A stretch of 64,000 bases of DNA, taken from Bacteroidales bacterium (GTDB lineage: Bacteria; Bacteroidota; Bacteroidia; Bacteroidales; Azobacteroidaceae). This document shows, one piece after another, positions 26,466-35,416 of the stretch (its first letter is position 1; each line of letters begins with the position of its first letter). The position numbers and the translations under genes were made by a program. The DNA lies in assembly GCA_003851245.1 (NCBI GenBank), contig BHEP01000005.1, positions 16,782 through 80,781 on the forward strand. The letters run 5' to 3'. The notes below the pieces were generated by a model. The model saw only the letters and a program-made list of their open reading frames with translations. It was not told the DNA's origin and made no database searches.

Positions 26466-28145
26466 ATGCAGTTAAAACAAGGATATAAACTACACCAGGG
26501 AAAATACCAATTACTAAACGTAATAGGTAATGGAGGATTCAGTCTGACCTATAAAGGCATATGGAATACTGAGATTAGAGGCAATCTAGGAAAGATCCCC
26601 GCAAAGGTTCCTGTATGTATCAAGGAATATTTTTTAAAAGACTACTGTCGCCGAGACAGCAATTCTCCCAATGTAGTGGCAAGCTCTCCCAATGGAAAGG
26701 AGGTTTTCAAGAAAAATAAAGATGGATTGATCAAAGAAGCAAAAATTCTTTCCGAAGTGCATCACCCCAATATTGTAAGCGTATTGGAGGTGTTTAGACA
26801 AAACAATACGGTATACATCGTTATGGAATTTATTGCTGGGCAATCACTAAAACAAGAAGTGGTAGAAAAAGGCATGCTCAAGGAAGACTATCTCCTAAAA
26901 ATTGTACAAAAAATAGGCTCTGCTCTTTCTTTCATTCACAAAAAAAATATACTACATCTCGACATCAAGCCAAGCAACATACTCATCAATCAGGGGCACA
27001 ATCCTAAGCTAATAGATTTTGGAATTAGCAAGCGCTACGGGCTTACCGATCAACAAGAAACAAGCACCAGCATGCTAGCCGTATCTAAAGGATATGCCTC
27101 TATAGAGCAATACGATATTGAAGGCATGCAAGTATTTTCCCCCTGCCCCGATATTTACTCACTGGGAGCTAGCATGTACCATTTGCTTACAGGACAGGTG
27201 CCAACAGAATCTATTCTAATATCTACCAAGGGACTTGCAAAACCAAGAACACTCAATCCTCTTATATCCGAAAAAACGGAAAATGTAATTCTAAAAGCCA
27301 TGTCTATCAATTCAATCGATAGATACCAGTGCGTAGAAGATATGCTACTAGAATTGGGTCTGAGCTTAGACCCTTGCGAAAACTCAAGTAAGGATGAAGA
27401 AGACAGCACCCACCTCATAACTCCATCACTCAAAGAACCCATTTTTACAGACAATGACGATGATACAGTCTTGTTTGTTGCAAACAAAAATAGCAAGAAA
27501 AAAATTATCTATGCAGCTATTATTATTACCATAATAATACCCTTAAGCATTTTTATTTTTAAAGGCAGTAAAATTATTGAAGAACAAGGACTTAATTCGA
27601 CCTACACAAATGACAGCACCACTCAAATACTTGCCAAGGATGATAAACAAACAAAAAAAGAGGAAGCTGAAAATAATGCTGCCGCAGAAAAAGCAATAGA
27701 AAGGATTGAACAAAAAAAACTAGAAGAACAAGAACTTACAAACAAAAAATATGAAGATTTGCTTATAAATGCAAAAAGATATTTGGCAAACGAAGAGTAC
27801 GAATTGACCAAATCGAAGTTTCAAGAAGCCAATAGCATAAGCAGTTCAAAAGAAATAGAAGAGTATATAAAATTGTGCAACAATGAATTATATAAAGAAG
27901 AGAAAGATAAAAGGTACGAAAGGTATGAATTAAAAATGAAATTTGGTAACTTTGTCGTTGCAAGAAACAAAACAACGGGCTTCTTTGGTGCTATTGATAG
28001 CGAGGGGCATGAAATAATTGCTTGCAAATATCTTAGCACTTCGAGAAATGGAGCCAACCGGTCTTTTTTAGACAAGAATGATCTTTACGATATTTATGGG
28101 CCCGACGGCTCATTAATACAGGAGGGTGCTAGTTCATACAAATAG
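26466..28145 (+). CDS. Membrane-anchored Ser/Thr protein kinase with WG-like C-terminal repeat
   Basis: A 559-residue Hanks-type kinase. The longer reading from a TTG at 26436 is less likely than the ATG at 26466. Kinase motifs: glycine loop IGNGGFSLTYKG (20-31), K53 in CIKEYF, catalytic HLDIKPSN (164-171), DFGIS (184-188), DIYSLG (229-234). The HLD motif replaces the usual HRD, so the RD arginine is missing. A disordered acidic linker carries DDDTVLF (T334), then one membrane helix (about 347-366), a coiled coil, and a C-terminal WG-type repeat (FFGAIDSEGHEIIACKY). The kinase is inside and the WG part outside the inner membrane. It lies between the phosphatase and two envelope proteins. Confidence 0.92.
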   Translation: MQLKQGYKLHQGKYQLLNVIGNGGFSLTYKGIWNTEIRGNLGKIPAKVPVCIKEYFLKDYCRRDSNSPNVVASSPNGKEVFKKNKDGLIKEAKILSEVHHPNIVSVLEVFRQNNTVYIVMEFIAGQSLKQEVVEKGMLKEDYLLKIVQKIGSALSFIHKKNILHLDIKPSNILINQGHNPKLIDFGISKRYGLTDQQETSTSMLAVSKGYASIEQYDIEGMQVFSPCPDIYSLGASMYHLLTGQVPTESILISTKGLAKPRTLNPLISEKTENVILKAMSINSIDRYQCVEDMLLELGLSLDPCENSSKDEEDSTHLITPSLKEPIFTDNDDDTVLFVANKNSKKKIIYAAIIITIIIPLSIFIFKGSKIIEEQGLNSTYTNDSTTQILAKDDKQTKKEEAENNAAAEKAIERIEQKKLEEQELTNKKYEDLLINAKRYLANEEYELTKSKFQEANSISSSKEIEEYIKLCNNELYKEEKDKRYERYELKMKFGNFVVARNKTTGFFGAIDSEGHEIIACKYLSTSRNGANRSFLDKNDLYDIYGPDGSLIQEGASSYK

Positions 28146-28150
28146 TTTTA

Positions 28151-29134
28151 ATGAAAAAATTTCTTATTTTAATTTTAATTTTAACGTCTTCTCAAAGTCT
28201 TTTTGCACAAATAAGTAAGGACTACAACCTCAAAGGAGATATGGCATTGCGCCAAGAAGACTACTACGATGCCCTCGCTTGGTATGGGGAGGGCTTGGAT
28301 TCCTGTGATATATATAGCATAAAGAAGCTAAATCTTATCTGGGATCTCAAGGAATCTATGCGATATGGCATGCGCATATCTATGGATAAATGTTTTCAAT
28401 GTTTGACCCAAAAAGCCGAAAAAAATGATGCTGAAGCCATGAAGCTCTTGTCTAATTATTTTCTTAGGGGTATGGGCACAAAAATAGACCTAAGTCTTTC
28501 AGAACAATGGATGGAGAAAGCCACAAATATTCTATCGCCTCAAAAAACTACAGAAAACAATACGTCTTCAATCTCAGTTATTCCCTCTACTACAATAAAT
28601 TACAGTCTTGAAAGCCCCTCAAAAACAAGCAAGCCAATATTTGCAGCATATACTGCCTCGCCCACCATGCCCTTTGGATTTATGCTGGGAGGCTACCATA
28701 AAAACAAGAAATTGGGTGCTTACGCAAAAGTGCTAAGCAATTTGAGATCCAAAACCTCCGAGCTAACTTGCAACAACAGAGATATAGAGGGGCTCATAGA
28801 CGAAAGCTTGTTTAGCCACTTCACAAAAAAAACTAGAAGAAACAATCTGGCAATAAGTGCAGGCCTACTATACCCTCTAAATGACAGGCTCTCACTATCG
28901 GGCGGCCTAGGCTATGGAAAAAGAGAAGTCTATTGGGAGGTAGCCCATTACCATATGGACACAGAAAAGCTCTACAAAAAACTATGGGCACACAATATAG
29001 AAAGTTCGTATAGAGGAGTGGTAGCCGAAATTGGTGCCGTATATAAGTTCGATAAATTTATATTTTTAGCAGGTCTATCCACACTAAAATTAAAAGACTT
29101 GGATATGTATGCTGGCATAGGATATTCATTTTAA
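28151..29134 (+). CDS. Secreted Sel1/TPR-like and beta-barrel fusion protein
   Basis: A 327-residue protein with a signal peptide (about 1-20, ending SLFAQ). Residues 22-130 look like two to three Sel1/TPR helical repeats (DYYDALAWYGEGL, NDAEAMKLLSNYFLRGMGT, LSLSEQWMEKA). After a Ser/Thr-rich linker, residues ~163-327 alternate in a porin-like manner (FGFMLGGYHKNKKLGAYAKV, LSLSGGLGYGKREVYWEV, GVVAEIGAVYKF) and end in an aromatic residue (YAGIGYSF), so this part is probably an 8-strand outer-membrane barrel. It begins 5 bp after the kinase gene and ends directly before the lipoprotein gene. Function unknown; context suggests a sensor or effector in the outer membrane. Confidence 0.7.
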   Translation: MKKFLILILILTSSQSLFAQISKDYNLKGDMALRQEDYYDALAWYGEGLDSCDIYSIKKLNLIWDLKESMRYGMRISMDKCFQCLTQKAEKNDAEAMKLLSNYFLRGMGTKIDLSLSEQWMEKATNILSPQKTTENNTSSISVIPSTTINYSLESPSKTSKPIFAAYTASPTMPFGFMLGGYHKNKKLGAYAKVLSNLRSKTSELTCNNRDIEGLIDESLFSHFTKKTRRNNLAISAGLLYPLNDRLSLSGGLGYGKREVYWEVAHYHMDTEKLYKKLWAHNIESSYRGVVAEIGAVYKFDKFIFLAGLSTLKLKDLDMYAGIGYSF

Positions 29135-29146
29135 TTGACAACAATC

Positions 29147-30748
29147 ATGAAACAAATAATTTTTTTACTGTCCATTATTACCTTCCTCCTTCTGTGCAGC
29201 TCATGCCTAGAAACGGTGGAAGTGCCAGATACAGTATTTAATGGAAGAGTGCCAGAGATAATCACAAAAACACCAGAAGAGATACACTACTTTGATGCCA
29301 TCATTTCTGCCGAGGTAGTTTCGGGCAAGGGATACGAGGTCAGAGAAAGAGGGTTTTTTATGTCTTTAGATAGTTTGCAAGATTTTGAAACCCCCGACAA
29401 CAAAATTATATGTGGCAGTGGAAAGGGTGTATATTCAAAGAAAATAGAAAATCTAAAGGCGGATAAGCAATATTTCTATAAGGCATACGCCATAAATGAG
29501 GCTGGGATTAATTGTGGAAACACCAAATTTTTTAATACTCTTAGCACCATTCCCACCCTATCTACAGGCTTGGCAAATAATATAGTAGATGGGCAGGCCT
29601 CTTGCTATGGGCACATCATTCTGCAGGGAGATAATGAGATTGAGACTTTGGGAATTGTTTGGGGAAAGTCGCCAAACATAGATGAAATGGAAAATGTTGC
29701 CATATACGTCGACCCCAAGGCTAAGGACTTTAAAATTACATTGGAAAACCTAAGTGGCGACGTCCAATATTTTTTCTCTGCCTTTGCCAAAAATAATATA
29801 GGCACTGGATATGGGGAGGTGCAAAATTTCTTTGCAGGCAGTATTTGGACAGAAGAAAGTTCCTTTATCAGTCAGGCCAGAGAAGATGCAGCCACCTTTG
29901 TATTAAAGAAAGACCTTTACATATCGTGTGGGGTGCTACAAAATTCCATGCCACTAAAGAGCACTTTTCAATATTCTATACAGAACAAAAGATGGCACTC
30001 AATAGCCGAAATAGATACCAACCTCACTAGGAAAGGCCCATTCTCCTTCGTATTGGGTGATTATGCTTTTTTAGGTCATGGCAAATCCTTAGGAGGACAC
30101 AGGCCCGACGATTTTTACCGATACGACAGATTCGACAACACCTGGCAGGAAATGTTTTTCCCAAAAATACTCAACGGGCAGGCAATGGAAGGAAGGTATA
30201 TGGCAACAGGTTTTTCCTTGGGCAACAATGCCTACGTAGTGGGCGGTGAAGTGTCGGCAAGATATCTCAACGAGGTGCTGAGGCTGAATGTAAATGAGAC
30301 CTCAGGAGTTTACTCCTGGTACAAGATGTCTGATTTTCCAAGCAGAATATATGAGGCTGTGAGCTTTGTTTGCAATGGAGAGGCATATGCGGGACTGGGA
30401 AGGGAAAAAGTGGCCGATAGCAGCATAGAACTACCCATAGTCAACAAAACCATTTGGAAATATAATGAGGCTGGCGACAGCTGGGAGGAATTTATCACCT
30501 ATGCTCCTAAAGTATTCACAAACATGGTGGTTGTCAAAAATAAGGCCTATGGCATAGCCTACAACGACAATCAGATTTGGGAACTCGATATAGACACAAA
30601 AAAATGGAAGGCTAAGTCTAAAATACCTCTTAAAAATACAGCTTCTATAGGCAAGCAATTTATGCTTGCTGTCGATAATATTGTATATATAGGAATTGAT
30701 AGGTTTGCCACCGATGTTTATGCCTACCACCCTCTTTGGGATAATTGA
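29147..30748 (+). CDS. Lipoprotein with fibronectin-like and Kelch beta-propeller domains
   Basis: A 533-residue lipoprotein starting at the ATG at 29147, which gives a signal peptide with lipid cysteine C20 (LLLCSSC). Residues ~40-230 look like two tandem beta-sandwich domains with the repeated pattern GxKxYRAYAxNxxGxxYG-like (YFYKAYAINEAGINCG, YFFSAFAKNNIGTGYG), followed by a Kelch/galactose-oxidase-like propeller (PFSFVLGDYAFLGHG, YRYDRFDNTWQEM, LGNNAYVVGGE, WKYNEAGDSWEEF, LDIDTKKWKAKSKIP). It probably faces the periplasm or the cell surface. It is the last gene of the kinase-phosphatase cluster, 12 bp after the barrel protein. Confidence 0.82.
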   Translation: MKQIIFLLSIITFLLLCSSCLETVEVPDTVFNGRVPEIITKTPEEIHYFDAIISAEVVSGKGYEVRERGFFMSLDSLQDFETPDNKIICGSGKGVYSKKIENLKADKQYFYKAYAINEAGINCGNTKFFNTLSTIPTLSTGLANNIVDGQASCYGHIILQGDNEIETLGIVWGKSPNIDEMENVAIYVDPKAKDFKITLENLSGDVQYFFSAFAKNNIGTGYGEVQNFFAGSIWTEESSFISQAREDAATFVLKKDLYISCGVLQNSMPLKSTFQYSIQNKRWHSIAEIDTNLTRKGPFSFVLGDYAFLGHGKSLGGHRPDDFYRYDRFDNTWQEMFFPKILNGQAMEGRYMATGFSLGNNAYVVGGEVSARYLNEVLRLNVNETSGVYSWYKMSDFPSRIYEAVSFVCNGEAYAGLGREKVADSSIELPIVNKTIWKYNEAGDSWEEFITYAPKVFTNMVVVKNKAYGIAYNDNQIWELDIDTKKWKAKSKIPLKNTASIGKQFMLAVDNIVYIGIDRFATDVYAYHPLWDN

Positions 30749-30783
30749 TAAAACATGGCTTGCGTACAATTATTTTAAAAAAA

Positions 30784-31698
30784 ATGGAAAATAAAAATAT
30801 TCACGACTGCATAAAAGCTAATATAGCAGCGCTCACCAAGGAGCATTCTGAGAGATTTCCTCAAATTCCTCTTTACGACAAAACGATGCCCTCTACAGAT
30901 CATCTAAGACGAGTGATTGATGAAATTAAGAACATAGTTTTTCCAAGCTATTTTGGACCATCCGTCAACGTCCACAGTCTGAAATACCATACAGAAGTAA
31001 GCTTAGAAAGGCTATACAAACTTCTGCAAGAGCAAATATACAGGGCACTTAGTTTCGATTTTATTGAAGAAGAGACTCACTCCTGCGATACTCAAAAACG
31101 AGCATCTATCCTCTGCATACACTTTATAGACAAGCTGTCGCAGATAAAATATATGCTCTCTACCGACGTAAAAGCCATTTTTGAGGGAGACCCAGCAGCA
31201 AAAAATTATGCGGAAATTATTTTTTGCTATCCTGCCATCAAGGCTATATTAAATTATAGGGTGGCCTCAGAATTATTTTTGCTCAAGATACCGCTTATAC
31301 CAAGAATAATTTCTGAAATGGCACATGCCGACACGGGTATAGATATTCATCCAGGGGCAAAAATAGGCAGCCACTTTAGCATTGATCATGGCACAGGTGT
31401 AGTAGTAGGGCAAACGGCAATTATAGGCAAGCATGTACGACTTTACCAAGGAGTGACCCTGGGAGCCAAGAGCTTCTCTTTCGATACCGACGGCAAGGCC
31501 ATAGACAAACCGCGCCATCCAATATTGGAAGATCATGTAACCATTTACTCCAATGCCTCCATATTGGGGCGTATCACCATTGGTGCAGGAAGTATTGTAG
31601 GTGGAAACTTATGGCTAACAAACTCAGTACCTGCCAATTCAAGGGTATTACAAACCAAAGCCATAGAGAGTGCTTTCTCTGATGGCTCTGGAATATAG
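30784..31698 (+). CDS. cysE: Serine O-acetyltransferase
   Basis: A 304-residue enzyme for the first step of cysteine synthesis from serine. The ATG at 30784 is preferred to a TTG at 30745. The N-terminal helical domain (1-180) is followed by a left-handed beta helix with DTGIDIHPGAKIGSHFSIDHGTGVVVG, the catalytic D201-H202 region, YQGVTLGAKSF, and a later HPILEDHVTIYSNASILG. The CysE call is firm. It stands 35 bp after the lipoprotein gene and may be read from the same transcript, although its metabolic role is unrelated. Confidence 0.93.
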   Translation: MENKNIHDCIKANIAALTKEHSERFPQIPLYDKTMPSTDHLRRVIDEIKNIVFPSYFGPSVNVHSLKYHTEVSLERLYKLLQEQIYRALSFDFIEEETHSCDTQKRASILCIHFIDKLSQIKYMLSTDVKAIFEGDPAAKNYAEIIFCYPAIKAILNYRVASELFLLKIPLIPRIISEMAHADTGIDIHPGAKIGSHFSIDHGTGVVVGQTAIIGKHVRLYQGVTLGAKSFSFDTDGKAIDKPRHPILEDHVTIYSNASILGRITIGAGSIVGGNLWLTNSVPANSRVLQTKAIESAFSDGSGI

Positions 31699-31738
31699 TT
31701 TTGCTCTAGCTCCATGCCTTTTAGATTTCTGAATTCCT

Positions 31739-32020
31739 CTACTTTAATCTGTGATAATGATGAAAGAGCTTTAAGGTATCCTCTGGATACCTAATCTGTA
31801 TCAATGTGTCACTTCTATTGAGCATCAATGTATCAGTTATGAATATATTTTCTTTATAAGAATCGCCAAAATGTTCTCTTGCATACAATATGACAATATA
31901 CTGGCAACCGTCATAATTTCCTGTAGTGCTTATTCTTAAAGAGTGTATATCAGGACTTCCTCCATTTGGTTTATTCCATGTCGATAAAATATCACTTGCA
32001 ATTAGCCTTTTATATCGCAA
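31739..32020 (-). pseudogene. Small unrecognised reading frame, possibly a gene fragment
   Basis: A 93-codon open frame that begins with TTG and has no ATG in its upstream part; the frame is open 34 bp further upstream to a stop. The translation (TWNKPNGGSPDIHSLRIS, CQYIVILYAREHFGDSY) looks like protein, but it lacks a signal peptide and I recognise no family. It lies 41 bp downstream of the T9SS cargo gene on the same strand. It may be the 3' remnant of a secreted protein, or not coding at all. Confidence 0.3.
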
Positions 32021-32061
32021 GGGGTAAAATTTTACTGGATAGAATATTCCTATCTAATCCT

Positions 32062-33270
32062 TTATTTTATTACCAATTTAGTGGTGTGTACATTACCAGC
32101 AACTTCGGTAACTTTGGCAATATAGATTCCTTTAGTCACATTTGGGATACTGGTATGATCCTGCATATTGCTGTTTCTATAAACAAGTTGTCCTTGGGTA
32201 GAATATAGTTCGATGGAAGCAATTTGAATCTCTCCATCTACTTTGATTTGAGCTCCATCTGTCCATATTTTTAGATTGCTTGCTTGTTTTGATTCTATCC
32301 CTAATACGGTATCTCCATAGAATAAGATCATATATTGAGAGAATATGGTCGACCAATTATTAGTCGTTTCATCCCATTCAAAAAATTCTACACGTCTTAG
32401 TTTATCATTTTCGTAAGTCATTACTACTCTTTCTACACCAAACAGGGTCTCTCCATCTTCTGAGATATAATATTCTTGGGCAATAATTTTGTTTTCATTG
32501 TTAAAAAAATTCAGTTCTTTATCAAAAATAATCCACGCCATATTGTCATCAGATCTAAAATACTCTTTCTCAGTACAATTGCCTTGTGCATCATATTTGT
32601 ATTCTTTTTTGGTATGTAGAACAGGATTTACATCGTCTGGATAGACGTAAGAAGTAAGTGTTTGCAGCAGACCCTTTGCTGTGTATGTCAATCGATACAT
32701 TCTATAAAGTACCTCTGAAGACGTTTCCCCCATGTGTGTCCGTAGAGTGATGGTATACGATTCCAGTTGCCCTGTAGGATTGTAAGTGTTTTCATAAATA
32801 CTTTCGTCATCTATATCCCATTCCATAGCTGACGAGTCGAAGTTGTACAATATAATGTTGCTTATATTTGCCTGTTGGTCGTAAATTGTTACCCATTTAC
32901 TCTCATAAACCCATACATTATTATAAAAACTAGAAGAAATTCTTACTATTTCTTTGCCAACTTCATTGTAAGTCGTTTCCTCTTTTTCTCCAAACCAGCT
33001 ATTATCGCTGTCAGACCAATACTGCTCTTCTGAATATATTTCATTGCCATTGGCATCATATTTAGAGTAGTATTTAGTCAAAATTTGATTGCTGTCAGAA
33101 TACAGATATAAGCTATCAGCTTGAATAGAAACATCCTTGGTCTGTGAGGCAGATTTCAGAACTTCCAGTTGAGATTTTTGGGAAAATTTCTTCTTCAAAT
33201 CATACTTGCCTTGTGCCTGAATGCCGATGCTGAATGCGATTAAAAAAATACATGTAAAAAATGTTTTCAT
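32062..33270 (-). CDS. T9SS-exported protein with type A C-terminal sorting domain and YD-like repeats
   Basis: A 402-residue protein with a signal peptide (about 1-20, SIGIQAQ). The body has YD/RHS-like strands (KYDANGNEIYSEE, EYKYDAQGNCTEKEYF, VVMTYENDKLRRVEFFEWDE). The last ~70 residues form a T9SS type A sorting domain (IASIELYSTQGQLVYRN, the GIYIAKV strand and a final TTKLVIK). Proteins of this kind cross the outer membrane by the type IX machinery and are released or bound to A-LPS. The substrate or target of this protein is unknown. It is evidence that the organism has a type IX system. Confidence 0.87.
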   Translation of the reverse strand: MKTFFTCIFLIAFSIGIQAQGKYDLKKKFSQKSQLEVLKSASQTKDVSIQADSLYLYSDSNQILTKYYSKYDANGNEIYSEEQYWSDSDNSWFGEKEETTYNEVGKEIVRISSSFYNNVWVYESKWVTIYDQQANISNIILYNFDSSAMEWDIDDESIYENTYNPTGQLESYTITLRTHMGETSSEVLYRMYRLTYTAKGLLQTLTSYVYPDDVNPVLHTKKEYKYDAQGNCTEKEYFRSDDNMAWIIFDKELNFFNNENKIIAQEYYISEDGETLFGVERVVMTYENDKLRRVEFFEWDETTNNWSTIFSQYMILFYGDTVLGIESKQASNLKIWTDGAQIKVDGEIQIASIELYSTQGQLVYRNSNMQDHTSIPNVTKGIYIAKVTEVAGNVHTTKLVIK

Positions 33271-33315
33271 AAAAAAAATAAATTTAATTAAATTAGATAG
33301 ATTATAAACAAATAC

Positions 33316-34176
33316 TCACTTACAAGCTTTTAAGCTCATATCCAGACTCATTACGGAATGCGTTAATGCACCCACAGAAATATAGTCGACACCACAAAGG
33401 GCGTAATTGCGCAGGGTATCAAAAGTGATGCCGCCCGAAGATTCTGTCTCGAAGCGATGGGCTATCATTTCTACAGCTTTTTTGGTATCTTCAGTACTGA
33501 AATTATCAAGCATAATACGATGCACCCCTCCTATTTCCAATACTTCTTGGAGTTCGGCGAAATTACGCACTTCAATTTCTATTTTGAGATTTTTAGCTTT
33601 TTCCCTACAATATTGTTGGGCATTGGTAATGGCATTTTTTATGCCCCCAGCAAAATCTACATGGTTATCTTTGAGCAAAATCATGTCGAATAGCCCTATT
33701 CTATGATTGACTCCACCTCCAATTCTGACGGCTTCTTTTTCCAACACACGCATCCCTGGAGTTGTTTTGCGTGTGTCTAAAACTCTTGTATTGGTGCCTT
33801 CGAGGAGCTCCACATATTTGGCGGTAGCGGTGGCAATGCCACTCATTCGCTGCATCACATTGAGCACCAGCCTTTCTGTTTGTAATAGAGAGCGTGTACT
33901 TCCCTCAACAGAAAACACAATATCTCCCTTTTTTACTTTAGATCCATCCTCTAAAAGTGATTTTATTTGAAGATTTTTGTCAAAAATATTAAAGATTTTT
34001 TTTGCCATTTCTACGCCAGCCAGTATTCCGTCTTGCTTGATGATGAGCTGCATCTTGCCTTGAGCAGATTCTGGAATTGTGCACAGGGTAGTATGATCGC
34101 CGTCACCTATATCTTCGGCGAATGCCAGTTTTATGAGATCGTTTATTAATTCTTCCTTAGTAAGCAGATAGTTCAT
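33316..34176 (-). CDS. nadC: Nicotinate-nucleotide pyrophosphorylase (quinolinate phosphoribosyltransferase)
   Basis: A 286-residue enzyme that converts quinolinate and PRPP to nicotinate mononucleotide in NAD synthesis. It has FAEDIGDGDHTTL near the N-terminus, the central LLQTERLVLNVMQRMSGIATATAKYV, LDTRKTTPGMR with the substrate-binding Arg and Lys residues, GGGVNHRIGL and LLKDNHV, and the C-terminal IMLDNF and DYISVGALTHSV. Full length. It is 28 bp downstream of the C1B peptidase gene and may be the last gene of the glycogen operon transcript. Confidence 0.96.
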   Translation of the reverse strand: MNYLLTKEELINDLIKLAFAEDIGDGDHTTLCTIPESAQGKMQLIIKQDGILAGVEMAKKIFNIFDKNLQIKSLLEDGSKVKKGDIVFSVEGSTRSLLQTERLVLNVMQRMSGIATATAKYVELLEGTNTRVLDTRKTTPGMRVLEKEAVRIGGGVNHRIGLFDMILLKDNHVDFAGGIKNAITNAQQYCREKAKNLKIEIEVRNFAELQEVLEIGGVHRIMLDNFSTEDTKKAVEMIAHRFETESSGGITFDTLRNYALCGVDYISVGALTHSVMSLDMSLKACK

Positions 34177-34204
34177 TCTCAGTTGTTAATCTTAATTATT
34201 AGCC

Positions 34205-35398
34205 TTAATTATTAAGCTTCAATTTTTTCCTAAGTTCTTTGCTTAGAGCGTCTTTGTGTAGCATAATACTTATTGTCTTGTATTTCACAAAGGTATCGGA
34301 AGCATACCAGGTACCCCTATAAGTATTTTCTATTCCCCAAGAATTTTTAACCATGAAATAGGGGCTTCCATTTTGGTCTTTTGCCTTTCCATAAATCAAC
34401 ATGCCATGATCGTCAGTTGTTTGGTAGTTGTCAAAACCATCTTGACGCATTTGCTGGCTTATTTTTAGTTCCGGCATGGGCTGATTGAGATCGCTGAGCA
34501 TATTTTCTCTTTCTTTTTTATTCAAACCCAACCAATGAGCCTGGTCTGATCCTGGAGTTTCTTGGGCCTCTATGTCAGGAACAATGGCTATACCTTTTCT
34601 GGTAAAGCCTTTTTCGCTAACATCGCTTGCCCAAGCAATGGTATATCCCTTTTCTACTGCCTGATTCATTAGTTCTAGCATCTCGTCCATAGGAAGGTTG
34701 TACGACAGTGCCCACCTCCAATTGTCGGGCACTTCGATAGGAAATGCCTCATAAAAAGGATGATGCGTAAAAGATGTAATGGATATATAATTTTCGGGAA
34801 CAATGCCTATGGCAGCAGCATACGATTGTGGGCTGTGAGTTTTGCCTTTGTAGGTGATACTTGTAGGACACTGTCCTAGGTAGGCATCAACAATACCATT
34901 GTAGCCCGCAAACCAAGCGGTGGATAATTTTTTGTTTGGGTTCTTTGTAATTACTGATACATAGGCACTTGTAAGCGCGTCTAACTCTCCATGTATGTGG
35001 TTTTCCTCACCATATTGCAATCCTCTCATCAAGGAGTCTGGCACAATTCCGTAGTCTCTGATGGCATCAAAAACATCGGCAAAGGATCCGCCTGGAGAGA
35101 AATGCGAGCTACCATTGAGGCGAATAAATTTTCTTGCCTTATCTAGGTAATTTTTATGCACAATATACATTGCCGAAAGATTGAAATCGCCCTCTCCCAA
35201 GCGAAGTAGTTCGGATTCTACCAGTGCCAAACCAGAATACGACCAACAAGTGCCCGAACTTGCTTGATTTTTTATCACGGTAATGGGATTTTCTTTTATC
35301 GTGGTAAATACAAAAGACTTAGCTTCTTTTGCCTCATCCTGAGCGTGGATATTTAGAGCAAAAAAAGAGGATATAAAAAATAAAAAAAAATGTTTCAT
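34205..35398 (-). CDS. Secreted C1B cysteine peptidase (bleomycin hydrolase/aminopeptidase C family)
   Basis: A 397-residue protease with a signal peptide (about 1-20, LNIHAQ). The papain-fold active site is intact: Q45 and C51 (KNQASSGTCWSYS), H331 (TDDHGMLI) and N352 (KNSWG). Bleomycin hydrolases are usually cytoplasmic and about 450 residues; this one is slightly shorter and exported. It probably trims peptides in the periplasm. It is located 18 bp after the phosphorylase gene and 28 bp before nadC on the same strand, with no obvious functional link to either. Confidence 0.9.
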   Translation of the reverse strand: MKHFFLFFISSFFALNIHAQDEAKEAKSFVFTTIKENPITVIKNQASSGTCWSYSGLALVESELLRLGEGDFNLSAMYIVHKNYLDKARKFIRLNGSSHFSPGGSFADVFDAIRDYGIVPDSLMRGLQYGEENHIHGELDALTSAYVSVITKNPNKKLSTAWFAGYNGIVDAYLGQCPTSITYKGKTHSPQSYAAAIGIVPENYISITSFTHHPFYEAFPIEVPDNWRWALSYNLPMDEMLELMNQAVEKGYTIAWASDVSEKGFTRKGIAIVPDIEAQETPGSDQAHWLGLNKKERENMLSDLNQPMPELKISQQMRQDGFDNYQTTDDHGMLIYGKAKDQNGSPYFMVKNSWGIENTYRGTWYASDTFVKYKTISIMLHKDALSKELRKKLKLNN

Positions 35399-35416
35399 AA
35401 GTATATTTTTTAGCTG

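Noticed and set aside
29170..29260. PDTVF in the lipoprotein as a third docking motif
   Set aside because: The protein is exported, so a cytoplasmic kinase could not reach it; it is probably coincidence.
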